From positions 1 through 64,000 of the forward strand of contig NZ_KB899995.1 in the NCBI RefSeq assembly GCF_000378505.1: a DNA stretch of 64,000 nt, given 5' to 3'. Each line of letters starts with the position of its first letter. The stretch's first letter is position 1. This document shows, piece by piece, positions 55,264 through 63,207 of this stretch. A program made the translations under genes and the position numbers. The notes beneath the pieces are model-generated. The model was not told the origin of the DNA and searched no databases. It saw nothing but the letters and a program-made list of their open reading frames with translations. This DNA is from Modicisalibacter luteus DSM 23508. GTDB lineage: Bacteria > Pseudomonadota > Gammaproteobacteria > Pseudomonadales > Halomonadaceae.

Positions 55264-56974
55264 ACCCCAGCCCCCCAAGGTTGCGCTTGATCTCCGCTTC
55301 CAACTGGTCGCTTTCATCAAACTGCTCGCGTAACTGCCCGGTCAGCTGGGCCATTTTATCGGCGAAGGGCACGCCATCGTCTTCAAGTTCCGCTGCACCG
55401 ACGTAGCGCCCCGGTGTCAGCACAAAGTCGTGCTTTTGGATATCAGCGAGGGTGGCGGATTTGCAGAACCCGGCAATGTCCTCGTAGCCCTCGTCACGCT
55501 GCCACGCGTGGAAGGTATCCGCGACCTTGGCAACATCATCGGCTGTAAAATCGCGAATGACGCGGTCCTTCATGTAACCCAACTGGCGGGCGTCGATGAA
55601 TAGCACCTCGCCTTTACGCGCGCGCTTTTTAACCCCGTTCGGCGATAACCCGCCTGTTTTGTCCTTGGTCAGTAGCCAGATGCAGGCAGGGATCTGCGTG
55701 TTGGTGAACAGCTGACCCGGTAGCGCGACCATGCACTCAACCAAGTCCTCTTCCACCAGCCGCTTTCGAATTTCGCCTTCATTGTTGGTGTTCGAGCTCA
55801 TGGAGCCGTTGGCCAATAGCAGTGCCATGCTGCCCGCTGGGCCGAGGTGATAAAGCATGTGCTGTAGCCACGCGAAGTTGGCGTTGTTCTTCGGTGGCGT
55901 GCCGTACTTCCACCGGGCGTCCTCGGTGAGTGATTCGCTCCACCAGTCCTTCATGTTGAACGGCGGGTTGGCCATCACGAAGTCGGCACGCAGGTCGGGG
56001 TGCTGGTCGTTGAGGAAGGTGTCAGCCGGTTTTTTGCCAAACGCGAAGTCTATGCCGCGTATGGCCATGTTCATGGCCGCCAAGCGCCACGTGGTGGGGT
56101 TGGACTCCTGCCCGTAAACAGAGATATTTTTCTTCTGCTCGCTGGGATCGTAGTGCCACTCTTTGGCGTGCCCTTCGATGAACTTGTCATTGGAAACAAA
56201 GAAGCCGCCTGAGCCCATGGCGGGGTCGTAGACGCGCCCGCTGTAGGGCTCCAGCATTTCCACGATCAGCGAGACGATGCTTTTCGGCGTGTAGTATTGC
56301 CCGCCCTGCTTGCCCTCCGCTAAGGCGAACTGACCGAGGAAGTATTCGTATACGTGACCGAGGATGTCCTTGCTCTGCAGGCTGAGCTTCTCGCCCTTGA
56401 ACTCGGGGGCCGCGAATGACGTGTCGGAAAACGAGTTGATCAGGCCAATGAGCTTGTCGTTATCGACCTCGTACTGGCTGACACGGGTGAGCACGCCTTT
56501 CAGTTTGGAGGCGTTCTCTCGCTCGATGGCGTCCAGTGCGTTGTCGATCAGCCACGACACCGAGCGCAGCTTGACGTCATTGCCGTTGACGTCTTGCCAC
56601 AGTACGGAGCCGGTGGGCAGCGCCGCCTTAGACTTCAGCGTGCTCCAGCGCGCCTCCTTCGGCACCCAGAACACGTTGGCTTCCCGGTAGTAGTCGAGCA
56701 CTTCCAGCTCTTCGTCCAGCGCTTGCTGGTACTCATCGTCACTGTTGACGTCTTCCCGAGGCAGATAGTAGATGTTGTCATCGCTGTCCTTCTGGAACAG
56801 CTCGCGTAGCTCACGCTGGCGTTCCTCGAAGGCGTCAGATACGTACTTCAGGAAGATCAACCCCAGCACTACGTGCTTGTAGTTCGCTGCATCAAGGTTG
56901 GCTCGAAGCTTGTCGGCGGCTTTCCAGAGCTTGTCGTCGAGTTCCTTCAGGAATTGCTGCTCGGCGTGATCCAT
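55253..56974 (-). CDS. hsdM: Type I restriction enzyme methyltransferase subunit HsdM
   Basis: A 573-residue adenine N6-methyltransferase. The N-terminal helical HsdM domain is followed by the catalytic domain with motif I DPAMGSGGFF (250-259), which binds S-adenosylmethionine, and motif IV NPPF (336-339), the active site. It protects host DNA and pairs with HsdS and HsdR. GAGAGAGAG precedes the ATG. It is the first gene of the operon; a convincing promoter could not be picked out in the 110 bp upstream. Confidence 0.95.
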   Translation of the reverse strand: MDHAEQQFLKELDDKLWKAADKLRANLDAANYKHVVLGLIFLKYVSDAFEERQRELRELFQKDSDDNIYYLPREDVNSDDEYQQALDEELEVLDYYREANVFWVPKEARWSTLKSKAALPTGSVLWQDVNGNDVKLRSVSWLIDNALDAIERENASKLKGVLTRVSQYEVDNDKLIGLINSFSDTSFAAPEFKGEKLSLQSKDILGHVYEYFLGQFALAEGKQGGQYYTPKSIVSLIVEMLEPYSGRVYDPAMGSGGFFVSNDKFIEGHAKEWHYDPSEQKKNISVYGQESNPTTWRLAAMNMAIRGIDFAFGKKPADTFLNDQHPDLRADFVMANPPFNMKDWWSESLTEDARWKYGTPPKNNANFAWLQHMLYHLGPAGSMALLLANGSMSSNTNNEGEIRKRLVEEDLVECMVALPGQLFTNTQIPACIWLLTKDKTGGLSPNGVKKRARKGEVLFIDARQLGYMKDRVIRDFTADDVAKVADTFHAWQRDEGYEDIAGFCKSATLADIQKHDFVLTPGRYVGAAELEDDGVPFADKMAQLTGQLREQFDESDQLEAEIKRNLGGLGYGV

Positions 56975-57085
56975 CTCTCTCTCTCGATTCGCGGTGCTTG
57001 TCCTGCGTGGGTAAGCGTGTTCGGTTATGGCGTAGCAGGGTATCGCTGTTCTAGCGCACGTGTAACTATCGGTTTGCGCAAAGCT

Positions 57086-57109
57086 GCCTCGGCAGGTGGC
57101 TGCCGAGGC
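57086..57109 (-). terminator. Hairpin between integrase and hsdM
   Basis: A perfect 9-bp GC-rich stem (57086-57094 with 57101-57109) and 6-nt loop lie 81 bp after the integrase stop and about 110 bp before hsdM. T content after the stem is low, so it may be a weak terminator that insulates the hsd operon. Confidence 0.5.
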
Positions 57110-57189
57110 CCTGTTTAGTTGCGTAAGGCGGCCAAAACGGGCTCTGAAGGATCGAAAGCACTTTGCCCATACCCAAGAGGGGCCTCTCG

Positions 57190-58416
57190 TTAAGAAGCCT
57201 TCTGAACGCGCTCCGGGCGTGCGTCGGGTTCTGTCACGATCAATGGCCAGAACGCATCAATTAATAAACGCTGGGCCTGCCGCCGTTGCTCCACATAGTC
57301 GTGTCGATCGTACGTATTGATTTTGTGGTTGATGTAACGCTCAGCGATGTGTGGCTCCACCTCCAACTCGGCCAGCTTGGTTCGGCACGTGCGCCGGAGA
57401 TCGTGCACTGTGAATGGCTTGAGCGGATGATTCAGGCTCTTGAGCGCGACGTTGAGCGTATCAGGCGACATGTGCCCGAACCGCTTGGTCTTTCGATGCG
57501 CGGGGAAGACGTAATTCGAACCACAGCCGTGCACTTTTAGCTCTTTCATCAACTCGATGACCTTCGGCTCCAGAGGAATGGTGATCGGATGCCGTGTTTT
57601 AGTATTGCCACGATCCAGTTGCCAAATGCCTGTCTCCAAATCGAAAGCCGTCCATTGGGCTGACAAGAGCTCCATCTTGCGGACTCCCAGCACCAGCAGT
57701 AAAGCAATGGCAATATGGTTAGGCCGAGAGAAAGAGAGGCCTGCTTGCCGAATCGACTGTTTCAGCGTTTGGATCTCATCGTCCAGCAGTACTCGGTCCC
57801 GAGGGATCTCTTTGCCACCAGCGTCACTCTCCTTGAAAGGAAAGGCAGGGTTGAACGCCGTGAGGCCCAGCTTGATGGCGTGGTTGAAGAGCGTCTTGAT
57901 AAGCCACAGCGCGTCGTTGGCGACAGTCGGCCTTTGAGGGCTCTCAAAGGCAATCTTATGCAAGACCCTCTGTACTTGGTTCGGTTTTACCTCACTGACG
58001 CTGATGGACCCCAGTTCAGGTTGAATCTCTCTCTTGTAAAGAGATAGCTCCTTTCGATGCGAAGCTACCCGCCGGCAGCGAATCGCATAGTAGTTATCCC
58101 ATACGCTATCGAGAGTGTTCATCTGCGTACGGTTCTTCTCATCCCGTTCATCCTTGGGATCTTGCCCATGCGCGAGCAACTTGCGCCACTCAGCTGCGCG
58201 TTCGCGCGCATCCGAAAGTGGCAAGTCGGGATACTTGCCAAGAGTAACTTCGCGCCGTTTCCCGCTGACAGGGCTCTTGTAGCGCATCATCCAGCGGGTA
58301 AAGCCCGTTTCGGTGATCTCAAAAAAAAGGTTACCCCCGTCGGCTGCGCGACAAGGGACTCCCTTGCGCTCCAGTGACTTCAAGGTGGATGAGTTGAGTT
58401 GGTTGATAGCTGCCAC
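57190..58416 (-). CDS. P4-type tyrosine integrase
   Basis: A 408-residue integrase. The N-terminal arm-binding domain (DUF4102-like: KGVPCRAADGGNLFFEITETG) is followed by the core-binding domain and a catalytic domain. Catalytic residues are Arg246 (GVRKMELL), Lys273, His338 and Arg341 (HDLRRT), His364, and Tyr374 (YDRHDY). All are present, so the enzyme should work. It lies about 190 bp from the right border, and the duplicated yicC tail shows the target. The putative arm sites are just upstream of its start. Confidence 0.93.
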   Translation of the reverse strand: MAAINQLNSSTLKSLERKGVPCRAADGGNLFFEITETGFTRWMMRYKSPVSGKRREVTLGKYPDLPLSDARERAAEWRKLLAHGQDPKDERDEKNRTQMNTLDSVWDNYYAIRCRRVASHRKELSLYKREIQPELGSISVSEVKPNQVQRVLHKIAFESPQRPTVANDALWLIKTLFNHAIKLGLTAFNPAFPFKESDAGGKEIPRDRVLLDDEIQTLKQSIRQAGLSFSRPNHIAIALLLVLGVRKMELLSAQWTAFDLETGIWQLDRGNTKTRHPITIPLEPKVIELMKELKVHGCGSNYVFPAHRKTKRFGHMSPDTLNVALKSLNHPLKPFTVHDLRRTCRTKLAELEVEPHIAERYINHKINTYDRHDYVEQRRQAQRLLIDAFWPLIVTEPDARPERVQKAS

Positions 58417-58608
58417 TAGCGGTTCTCGGCGTGGTGGGTAGGAGGTGCCCTTTTGAAGGGACGCGAACTATAGCCCACCTTTCTACCCACCACAATATGA
58501 GTGACACGTGAGTACGTTGTGCAACATTGCGAAACGAGAAGCTGATAAAAGTTCAGCAAAATCAATGTAGAAGATTACGGCGGTAAATCTTCGAGCCAAC
58601 CTGAGTCA
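58417..58608. other. Right island end with integrase arm sites
   Basis: A 192-bp AT-richer non-coding stretch between the integrase start and the yicC stop. It holds the perfect 11-bp inverted pair GTGGTGGGTAG (58431-58441) and CTACCCACCAC (58483-58493); the latter recurs near the left border. These probably serve the integrase and its promoter. Confidence 0.55.
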
Positions 58609-58629
58609 TTATTCGATATTCTGGATCTG
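58609..58629 (-). repeat. Right attachment site: end of yicC supplied by the island
   Basis: The last six codons and stop of yicC. Bases 58616-58629 are identical to 43627-43640. The three differences in the other 7 bp are synonymous, so the island's end replaces the lost yicC codons without changing the protein. Confidence 0.9.
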
Positions 58630-59472
58630 CTCGCGCATCTGCTCGATCAGCACCTTGAGCTCCACCGCGCAGCGGGTACTTTCGGCAACCACGGATTTGG
58701 ACGACAGCGTGTTGGCCTCGCGGTTGAGTTCCTGCATGAGGAAATCGAGGCGACGACCAACCGGGCCTTTCTGCTTGAGCTGACGCTCGACCTCGGTGAC
58801 GTGGGTCTCGAGGCGGTCGAGTTCTTCATCGACATCGGCCTTCTGGGCGAGCAGTGCGATTTCGGCTTCCAGGCGCTGGGGCTCGAGCTCCGCCTTGAGT
58901 GTTTCGAGGCGCTCGAGTAGCTGGCTGCGCTGGCGGGCCAGAATGTCGGGCAAGAGAGCACGAACTTCGGCGACCTGAATGCGCACGCCGCCGAGGCGTT
59001 GGCGGATCAATTCGGCCAGGCGTTCGCCTTCGCGGGCCCGGCCGGCGATCAGGTCGTCCAAGGCCACGTCGAACAGCGCCATGGCCTCGCGCTGAACGAT
59101 GTCCAGATCGATACCGTAAGTTTCCACCACGCCAGGATGATCAAGCAGCTCCAGTGCGTTGGGCATGGCTGCGTCGGGAAGTTCGGCGCGGACCTCGTGC
59201 AGGGCACGGGCCAATTCGGCCAGGCGTTCACGATTGACGCGCAACGATTCGCCGGTAGCCGCCGGCTCGAAGCGCAGGTGGCATTCCACCTTGCCGCGGG
59301 CCAGGCGGTTTCTCAGCGCTTCGCGAAAGGCGGACTCCAGATCGCGCAGGCTATCCGGCAGACGAAAGTGCGGTTCCAGGTAACGCTGGTTCACCGAGCG
59401 CAGTTCCAGTTGCAGGCTGCCCCAGTCGGCGTCGCGGGTCTGCCGGGTGAAGGCGGTCATGCTATGGGTCAT
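58609..59472 (-). CDS. yicC: YicC family endoribonuclease
   Basis: A 287-residue protein of the YicC family, a metal-dependent endoribonuclease in RNA decay. It starts MTHSMTAFTRQTRDADWGSLQLELRSVNQRYLEPHFRLP, typical for the family, and has the C-terminal DUF1732 part (RRLDFLMQELNREANTLSSKS) ending in EQMREQIQNIE. The ATG at 59472 has AGGA 8 nt upstream; the longer frame to 59691 overlaps the rph promoter region. Its last codons are the island attachment site. It is divergent from rph. Confidence 0.94.
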   Translation of the reverse strand: MTHSMTAFTRQTRDADWGSLQLELRSVNQRYLEPHFRLPDSLRDLESAFREALRNRLARGKVECHLRFEPAATGESLRVNRERLAELARALHEVRAELPDAAMPNALELLDHPGVVETYGIDLDIVQREAMALFDVALDDLIAGRAREGERLAELIRQRLGGVRIQVAEVRALLPDILARQRSQLLERLETLKAELEPQRLEAEIALLAQKADVDEELDRLETHVTEVERQLKQKGPVGRRLDFLMQELNREANTLSSKSVVAESTRCAVELKVLIEQMREQIQNIE

Positions 59473-59674
59473 ATAGGATTCCTCGAACCGGTGTGCTCTC
59501 GCGCGCTGAGCGTTCAGCCAGCGCTTAGGCTGAAGGCGGTGCGCCCAGTGATAAAAACTCCAGTGTAACGGATTTGTCGCGTAACGAGCGCCAGCGGTAA
59601 CCAGGTTCGTCCGCGTGATAAGGCAGGAGTGTGTAGAATGGCGTCCTTTCAGTGATGCGATTGCGAGAGATAAT

Positions 59675-60412
59675 ATGCCCACGGACTTCAAGCGCCCCAG
59701 CGGACGGCGGCCCGATCAGCTGCGAGAGATCACGCTGACCCGCGAATACACCCGGCATGCCGAGGGCTCGGTGTTGGTCGCGTTCGGTGATACCAAGGTG
59801 TTGTGTAACGCCAGCGTCGAGCCCGGCGTGCCGCGCTGGCTGCGTGGCAAGGGGCAGGGCTGGATCACCGCCGAGTACGGCATGCTGCCGCGTGCCACGC
59901 ACACTCGCGGCGGCCGCGAAGCGACCCGCGGAAAGCAGGGTGGCCGCACACTGGAAATCCAGCGTCTGATCGGCCGCTCGCTGCGCGCCGCGGTGGATCT
60001 CAAGAAGCTGGGCGAGTTCACCATCACCGTCGACTGCGACGTGATCCAGGCCGATGGTGGCACGCGCACAGCCTCGATCACTGGCGGCTGCGTGGCGTTG
60101 GTTGATGCCATCCGCTATCTGCAGCGCAAGAAGCTGATCAAGTCCGACCCGTTCAAGGAGCTGGTCAGCTCGGTATCGGTGGGCGTGTTCAAGCAGACCC
60201 CGGTGGTCGATCTCGACTATCCCGAGGACAGTGGCGCAGACACCGACATGAATGTGGTGATGACCGAGGGCGGTGGCCTGATCGAGGTGCAGGGTACGGC
60301 GGAAGCGATGGCGTTCTCACGAGCCGAGCTCGACGCCATGCTCGATTTAGCAGAAAAGGCCGGTGCGGATCTGTTTGCCCATCAGCGCGAGGTGTTGGGC
60401 CTGCGCGAGTAA
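59675..60412 (+). CDS. rph: Ribonuclease PH
   Basis: A 245-residue phosphorolytic 3'-5' exoribonuclease that trims tRNA 3' ends. Family motifs: [40 protein letters not shown], and the phosphate/active-site region [25 protein letters not shown]. The tail keeps the usual acidic residues ([17 protein letters not shown]). The ATG at 59675 is the conserved start. It is followed by a good terminator. Confidence 0.96.
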   Translation: MPTDFKRPSGRRPDQLREITLTREYTRHAEGSVLVAFGDTKVLCNASVEPGVPRWLRGKGQGWITAEYGMLPRATHTRGGREATRGKQGGRTLEIQRLIGRSLRAAVDLKKLGEFTITVDCDVIQADGGTRTASITGGCVALVDAIRYLQRKKLIKSDPFKELVSSVSVGVFKQTPVVDLDYPEDSGADTDMNVVMTEGGGLIEVQGTAEAMAFSRAELDAMLDLAEKAGADLFAHQREVLGLRE

Positions 60413-60426
60413 GCAGCGGACACGAC

Positions 60427-60458
60427 AACGCCGGCCCCAGGCCGGCGTTACTCGTTTT
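60427..60458 (+). terminator. Intrinsic terminator after rph
   Basis: A 10-bp perfect stem (60427-60436 with 60440-60449) with a 3-nt loop, then ACTCGTTTT. It also lies between rph and the convergent Crc-like gene. Confidence 0.75.
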
Positions 60459-60496
60459 GCGACGATGAACCTGATTCTTATCGATCGAGGTTGTCG

Positions 60497-61264
60497 TTAT
60501 AGGTCGAGATCGTATTCGATGATCAGCGGCGCATACTCGGAGAAGGTCGCTTCACGGTCGATCCAGGCGTCGACTACATGGCGGCGGAAGTTGGGTCCGA
60601 CGATCTGATAGTCGATGCGCCAGCCTTCCTGGCGGCTGCGCGGCACGTCCTGGTCGAGTTTCGGCCACCAGGTGTATTCGCCGGCGTCGCGATTGACCTC
60701 ACGGAAGGTGTCGATGAAGCCGGTGGGGCCGAACATCTGATCCATCCAGGCGCGCTCTTCCGGCTTGAAGCCGGGCGTGGTCTGGTTGTCGGCCCAGTTG
60801 GCCAGGTCCACCGTCTTATGAGCAATATGCCAAGTGCCGCAAATGATATATTCCCGGCGCTTGCGGGCCATCTTGCTCAAGTACTCCTGATACTGGGCCA
60901 TGAAGGCCTGCTTGGCGGCGTAGTCGCTGCCATCGGGCATCAGGAAGCTGGCGATGCTGAATCGGTCGTAGTCGGCCTGCAGAAAGCGCGCTTCGTTGTC
61001 GCACTCAGGGAAACCCAGGCCGTACATGATGGCCTTGGGAATCTTGCGGCAATACAGGCCTACGCCCGAGAAATTGTCCTGCTCGGCATCGAGGAAGTAA
61101 CCCTCGTAGCCTTCGGGGTAGAGGATGCTATCGTCAAGGTCGAAGCTTTTGGCCTTCAGGTTCTGCACGCAGACGACGTCGGCATCCTGGTCGGCCAGCC
61201 AGTCGAGAAAGCCCCGCTCGACGGCTTCGCGAATCCCGTTAACATTGATGCTGGCGATTTTCAT
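60497..61264 (-). CDS. crc: Crc-like exonuclease III homologue with lost catalytic residues
   Basis: A 255-residue protein of the exonuclease III/AP endonuclease fold that resembles Crc of Pseudomonas, which with Hfq controls catabolite repression and does not cut DNA. Asn7 (INVNG) and Asp218 remain. The catalytic Glu is Asn35 (VCVQN), the Asp/Asn pair of the GDxN motif is Thr144/His146 (ICGTWH), and the C-terminal His is Tyr244 (SEYAPL). Nuclease activity is thus unlikely. The neighbourhood (rph, yicC, pyrE) is the same as for crc in Pseudomonas. Whether it works like Crc outside Pseudomonas is not known. It is divergent from pyrE. Confidence 0.75.
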   Translation of the reverse strand: MKIASINVNGIREAVERGFLDWLADQDADVVCVQNLKAKSFDLDDSILYPEGYEGYFLDAEQDNFSGVGLYCRKIPKAIMYGLGFPECDNEARFLQADYDRFSIASFLMPDGSDYAAKQAFMAQYQEYLSKMARKRREYIICGTWHIAHKTVDLANWADNQTTPGFKPEERAWMDQMFGPTGFIDTFREVNRDAGEYTWWPKLDQDVPRSRQEGWRIDYQIVGPNFRRHVVDAWIDREATFSEYAPLIIEYDLDL

Positions 61265-61356
61265 ACATGGTCCCTTTTTCGTCGCGCGTGTATCATACCC
61301 GAGCTTTCGACGTTTGGGTAAATGGCCCTAGTTAATAAATATGATAGGGAGGCAAT

Positions 61357-62040
61357 GTGGCCGGTCACATGCAAGCATATCAGCGTGAGTTCATCGCCTT
61401 CGCCATCGAGCAGGGCGTGCTCAAATTCGGCGAATTCACCCTGAAATCCGGTCGTGTCAGTCCCTATTTCTTTAATGCCGGCCTGTTCCGCACCGGCTCG
61501 GCCCTTGCTCGCCTGGGGCGTTTCTATGCCCAGGCAATCGCCGATAGCGGCATCCAGGCCGACGTCCTGTTCGGACCAGCCTATAAGGGAATCTCGCTGG
61601 CCGCGAGTACTGCCGTGGCGTTGGCCGATCATTACGACCGTGACATGCCGTTCGCTTTCAATCGCAAGGAGGCCAAGGATCACGGCGAAGGGGGCAACAT
61701 TGTCGGCGCCGATCTCAACGGCAAGGTGCTGATCATCGATGACGTGATCACCGCCGGGACCGCGATCGGTGAGGTCATGCAGCTCATCGATGCGGCTGGC
61801 GCACAGGCGGCAGGCGTAGTCATCGCCCTCGACCGTCAGGAGCGTGGGCAAGCTGACGGCGAAATAAAGAGCCAAAGCGCCATCCAGGAAGTCGAGGCCC
61901 GCTATGGCATGCCGGTGATCAGCATCGTCACCCTCGACCAGGTTCTCGAGTATCTCGAGACCCAGGCCAGCGATGAGCACAAGCCCTACGCCCCGGCCAT
62001 TCGCGACTACCGGGCGCGCTACGGTGTCGTCAGCGCGTAG
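61357..62040 (+). CDS. pyrE: Orotate phosphoribosyltransferase
   Basis: A 227-residue enzyme joining orotate to PRPP to give orotidine monophosphate. It has [16 protein letters not shown] near the start, [12 protein letters not shown], and the PRPP-binding motif [16 protein letters not shown]. The GTG at 61357 is used because AGGGAGG lies 4 nt before it; an ATG at 61369 has worse spacing. It is divergent from the Crc-like gene with 92 bp between the starts. Confidence 0.95.
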   Translation: MAGHMQAYQREFIAFAIEQGVLKFGEFTLKSGRVSPYFFNAGLFRTGSALARLGRFYAQAIADSGIQADVLFGPAYKGISLAASTAVALADHYDRDMPFAFNRKEAKDHGEGGNIVGADLNGKVLIIDDVITAGTAIGEVMQLIDAAGAQAAGVVIALDRQERGQADGEIKSQSAIQEVEARYGMPVISIVTLDQVLEYLETQASDEHKPYAPAIRDYRARYGVVSA

Positions 62041-62067
62041 AAGAACGTATCCAAGAGAATGTCCGCA

Positions 62068-62619
62068 ATGAAAGCAGTTTTCCTTCTGGCTGGTGTGGCC
62101 AGCCTGACCCTGACGGCCTCCCTGGCACAGGCCTCTGGCCTTGACGTGAACATTAATAACGAAGCGGCCCGGTTCGCGGCCAGCGGCGAGCTCAAGCCAG
62201 GCATCGAACTGGGCGGCAGCCTGCTCAGCAGCGATGACAACGGCGATCTCACCGCCGCCAGCGTCCAGGTGCTGGGTACCGAAACCGCCCGCACCTATGA
62301 AGTCGGCGCGGGGCCGCGCTGGAGCCATTACGACAGCGACCATGGCAAGGGCGGTGGTCTGGGGCTGGGCGGTTACGGCTATGTTTCCCTGCCCGCCGTG
62401 CCCAAGCTGTCAGTAGGCGGCTATGGCTTCTACACGCCGGGAGCGCTGACCTATCAGGATTTCGATCATGGATCGGAAATCGGGGTCCGGGCTCGCTACC
62501 GCGTGGCTCAAAACGCGCAGGCTTATATCGGCTATCGCCGGATCGGCGCCGAGTTCGACAATAGCGATAGCGAGACACTGGATAGTGGACCGCTGGTCGG
62601 CGTTAACCTGTTGTTCTGA
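62068..62619 (+). CDS. yfaZ: YfaZ family outer-membrane protein
   Basis: A 183-residue protein with a signal peptide ([22 protein letters not shown]) and alternating beta-strands, [14 protein letters not shown] and [14 protein letters not shown] among them, ending with LVGVNLLF. The terminal Phe is typical of outer-membrane barrels. The family has no known function. The ATG at 62068 is used for a better signal peptide and spacing from AAGAGA; an ATG at 62059 is also possible. It follows pyrE by 27 bp. Confidence 0.8.
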   Translation: MKAVFLLAGVASLTLTASLAQASGLDVNINNEAARFAASGELKPGIELGGSLLSSDDNGDLTAASVQVLGTETARTYEVGAGPRWSHYDSDHGKGGGLGLGGYGYVSLPAVPKLSVGGYGFYTPGALTYQDFDHGSEIGVRARYRVAQNAQAYIGYRRIGAEFDNSDSETLDSGPLVGVNLLF

Positions 62620-62639
62620 TCTGGCCAACGGCCACCCCC

Positions 62640-62670
62640 ATCGGGCCCCGGCTGGGGCCCGATTGCGTTT
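62640..62670 (+). terminator. Probable terminator after yfaZ
   Basis: A perfect 10-bp GC-rich stem (62640-62649 with 62654-62663), a 4-nt loop and then TGCGTTT. It lies 20 bp after the yfaZ stop and 14 bp before trmL, so it could reduce read-through. Confidence 0.6.
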
Positions 62671-62683
62671 GACGGAGACTCCC

Positions 62684-63202
62684 ATGCTCGACGTCGTGTT
62701 GTACCAGCCCGAGATCCCGCCCAATACCGGCAATTTGATCCGGCTGTGCGCCAATACCGGGTTCCGCCTGCATTTGATCGAGCCGTTGGGCTTCATCCTC
62801 GATGACAAGCGCCTGCGGCGCGCCGGACTCGACTACCACGAATGGGCCCGAGTGACGGTGCATGCCGATTGGGAGGCCTTCGTTCGCGATGTCGCTCCCG
62901 AGCGGATCTTCGCCGTTTCCACCCGAGGACGGACCGGCTACCATGAGCCGGCATATCGGCCCGGCGATGCGTTGGTGTTCGGCCCGGAAACCCGCGGCCT
63001 GCCTCAGGCCATGCTCGATGCACTCCCGGCCGAGCAGCGTCTGCGTATTCCCATGTTGCCTGACAGCCGCAGCCTCAATCTCTCCAATGCGTGTGCCATT
63101 CTCGTTTTCGAGGCGTGGCGCCAGCTGGGATTCGCCGGGGCTGGCCATCCGGGTGCTCTGGACGTATCCACTCCCTTCGGTGCCCAGCAGGGCCACGAGT
63201 AA
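62684..63202 (+). CDS. trmL: tRNA (cytidine(34)-2'-O)-methyltransferase TrmL
   Basis: A 172-residue SPOUT-type methyltransferase that modifies the wobble base of tRNA-Leu isoacceptors. It begins [26 protein letters not shown] and has the knot segments [10 protein letters not shown] and [27 protein letters not shown], where S-adenosylmethionine binds. GGAG lies 7 nt before the ATG at 62684. It is 5 bp ahead of rep and probably co-transcribed with it. Confidence 0.95.
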   Translation: MLDVVLYQPEIPPNTGNLIRLCANTGFRLHLIEPLGFILDDKRLRRAGLDYHEWARVTVHADWEAFVRDVAPERIFAVSTRGRTGYHEPAYRPGDALVFGPETRGLPQAMLDALPAEQRLRIPMLPDSRSLNLSNACAILVFEAWRQLGFAGAGHPGALDVSTPFGAQQGHE

Positions 63203-63207
63203 CGCTT

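Larger units (their letters stand above)
43641..58629. mobile_element. Genomic island of about 15 kb integrated in the 3' end of yicC
   Basis: The island is bounded by the duplicated yicC tail and carries a P4-type integrase next to the right border, as expected for integration into a gene's 3' end. Its own end restores the yicC reading frame. Cargo: a hypothetical protein, an AlpA-like regulator, an IstA-like protein, a YfjJ/Gp2-like protein, a FimB-like recombinase, and a type I restriction-modification operon with an ATP-binding protein. The base composition is more AT-rich than the flanks in several non-coding parts. Mobilizable islands in Vibrio are known to use the yicC 3' end, so the target has precedent. 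Whether this island still excises cannot be seen. Confidence 0.9.

Noticed and set aside
61261-62343. A 360-codon open frame on the minus strand across pyrE and yfaZ
   Set aside because: pyrE and yfaZ on the plus strand have clear motifs and starts; this frame is their shadow.
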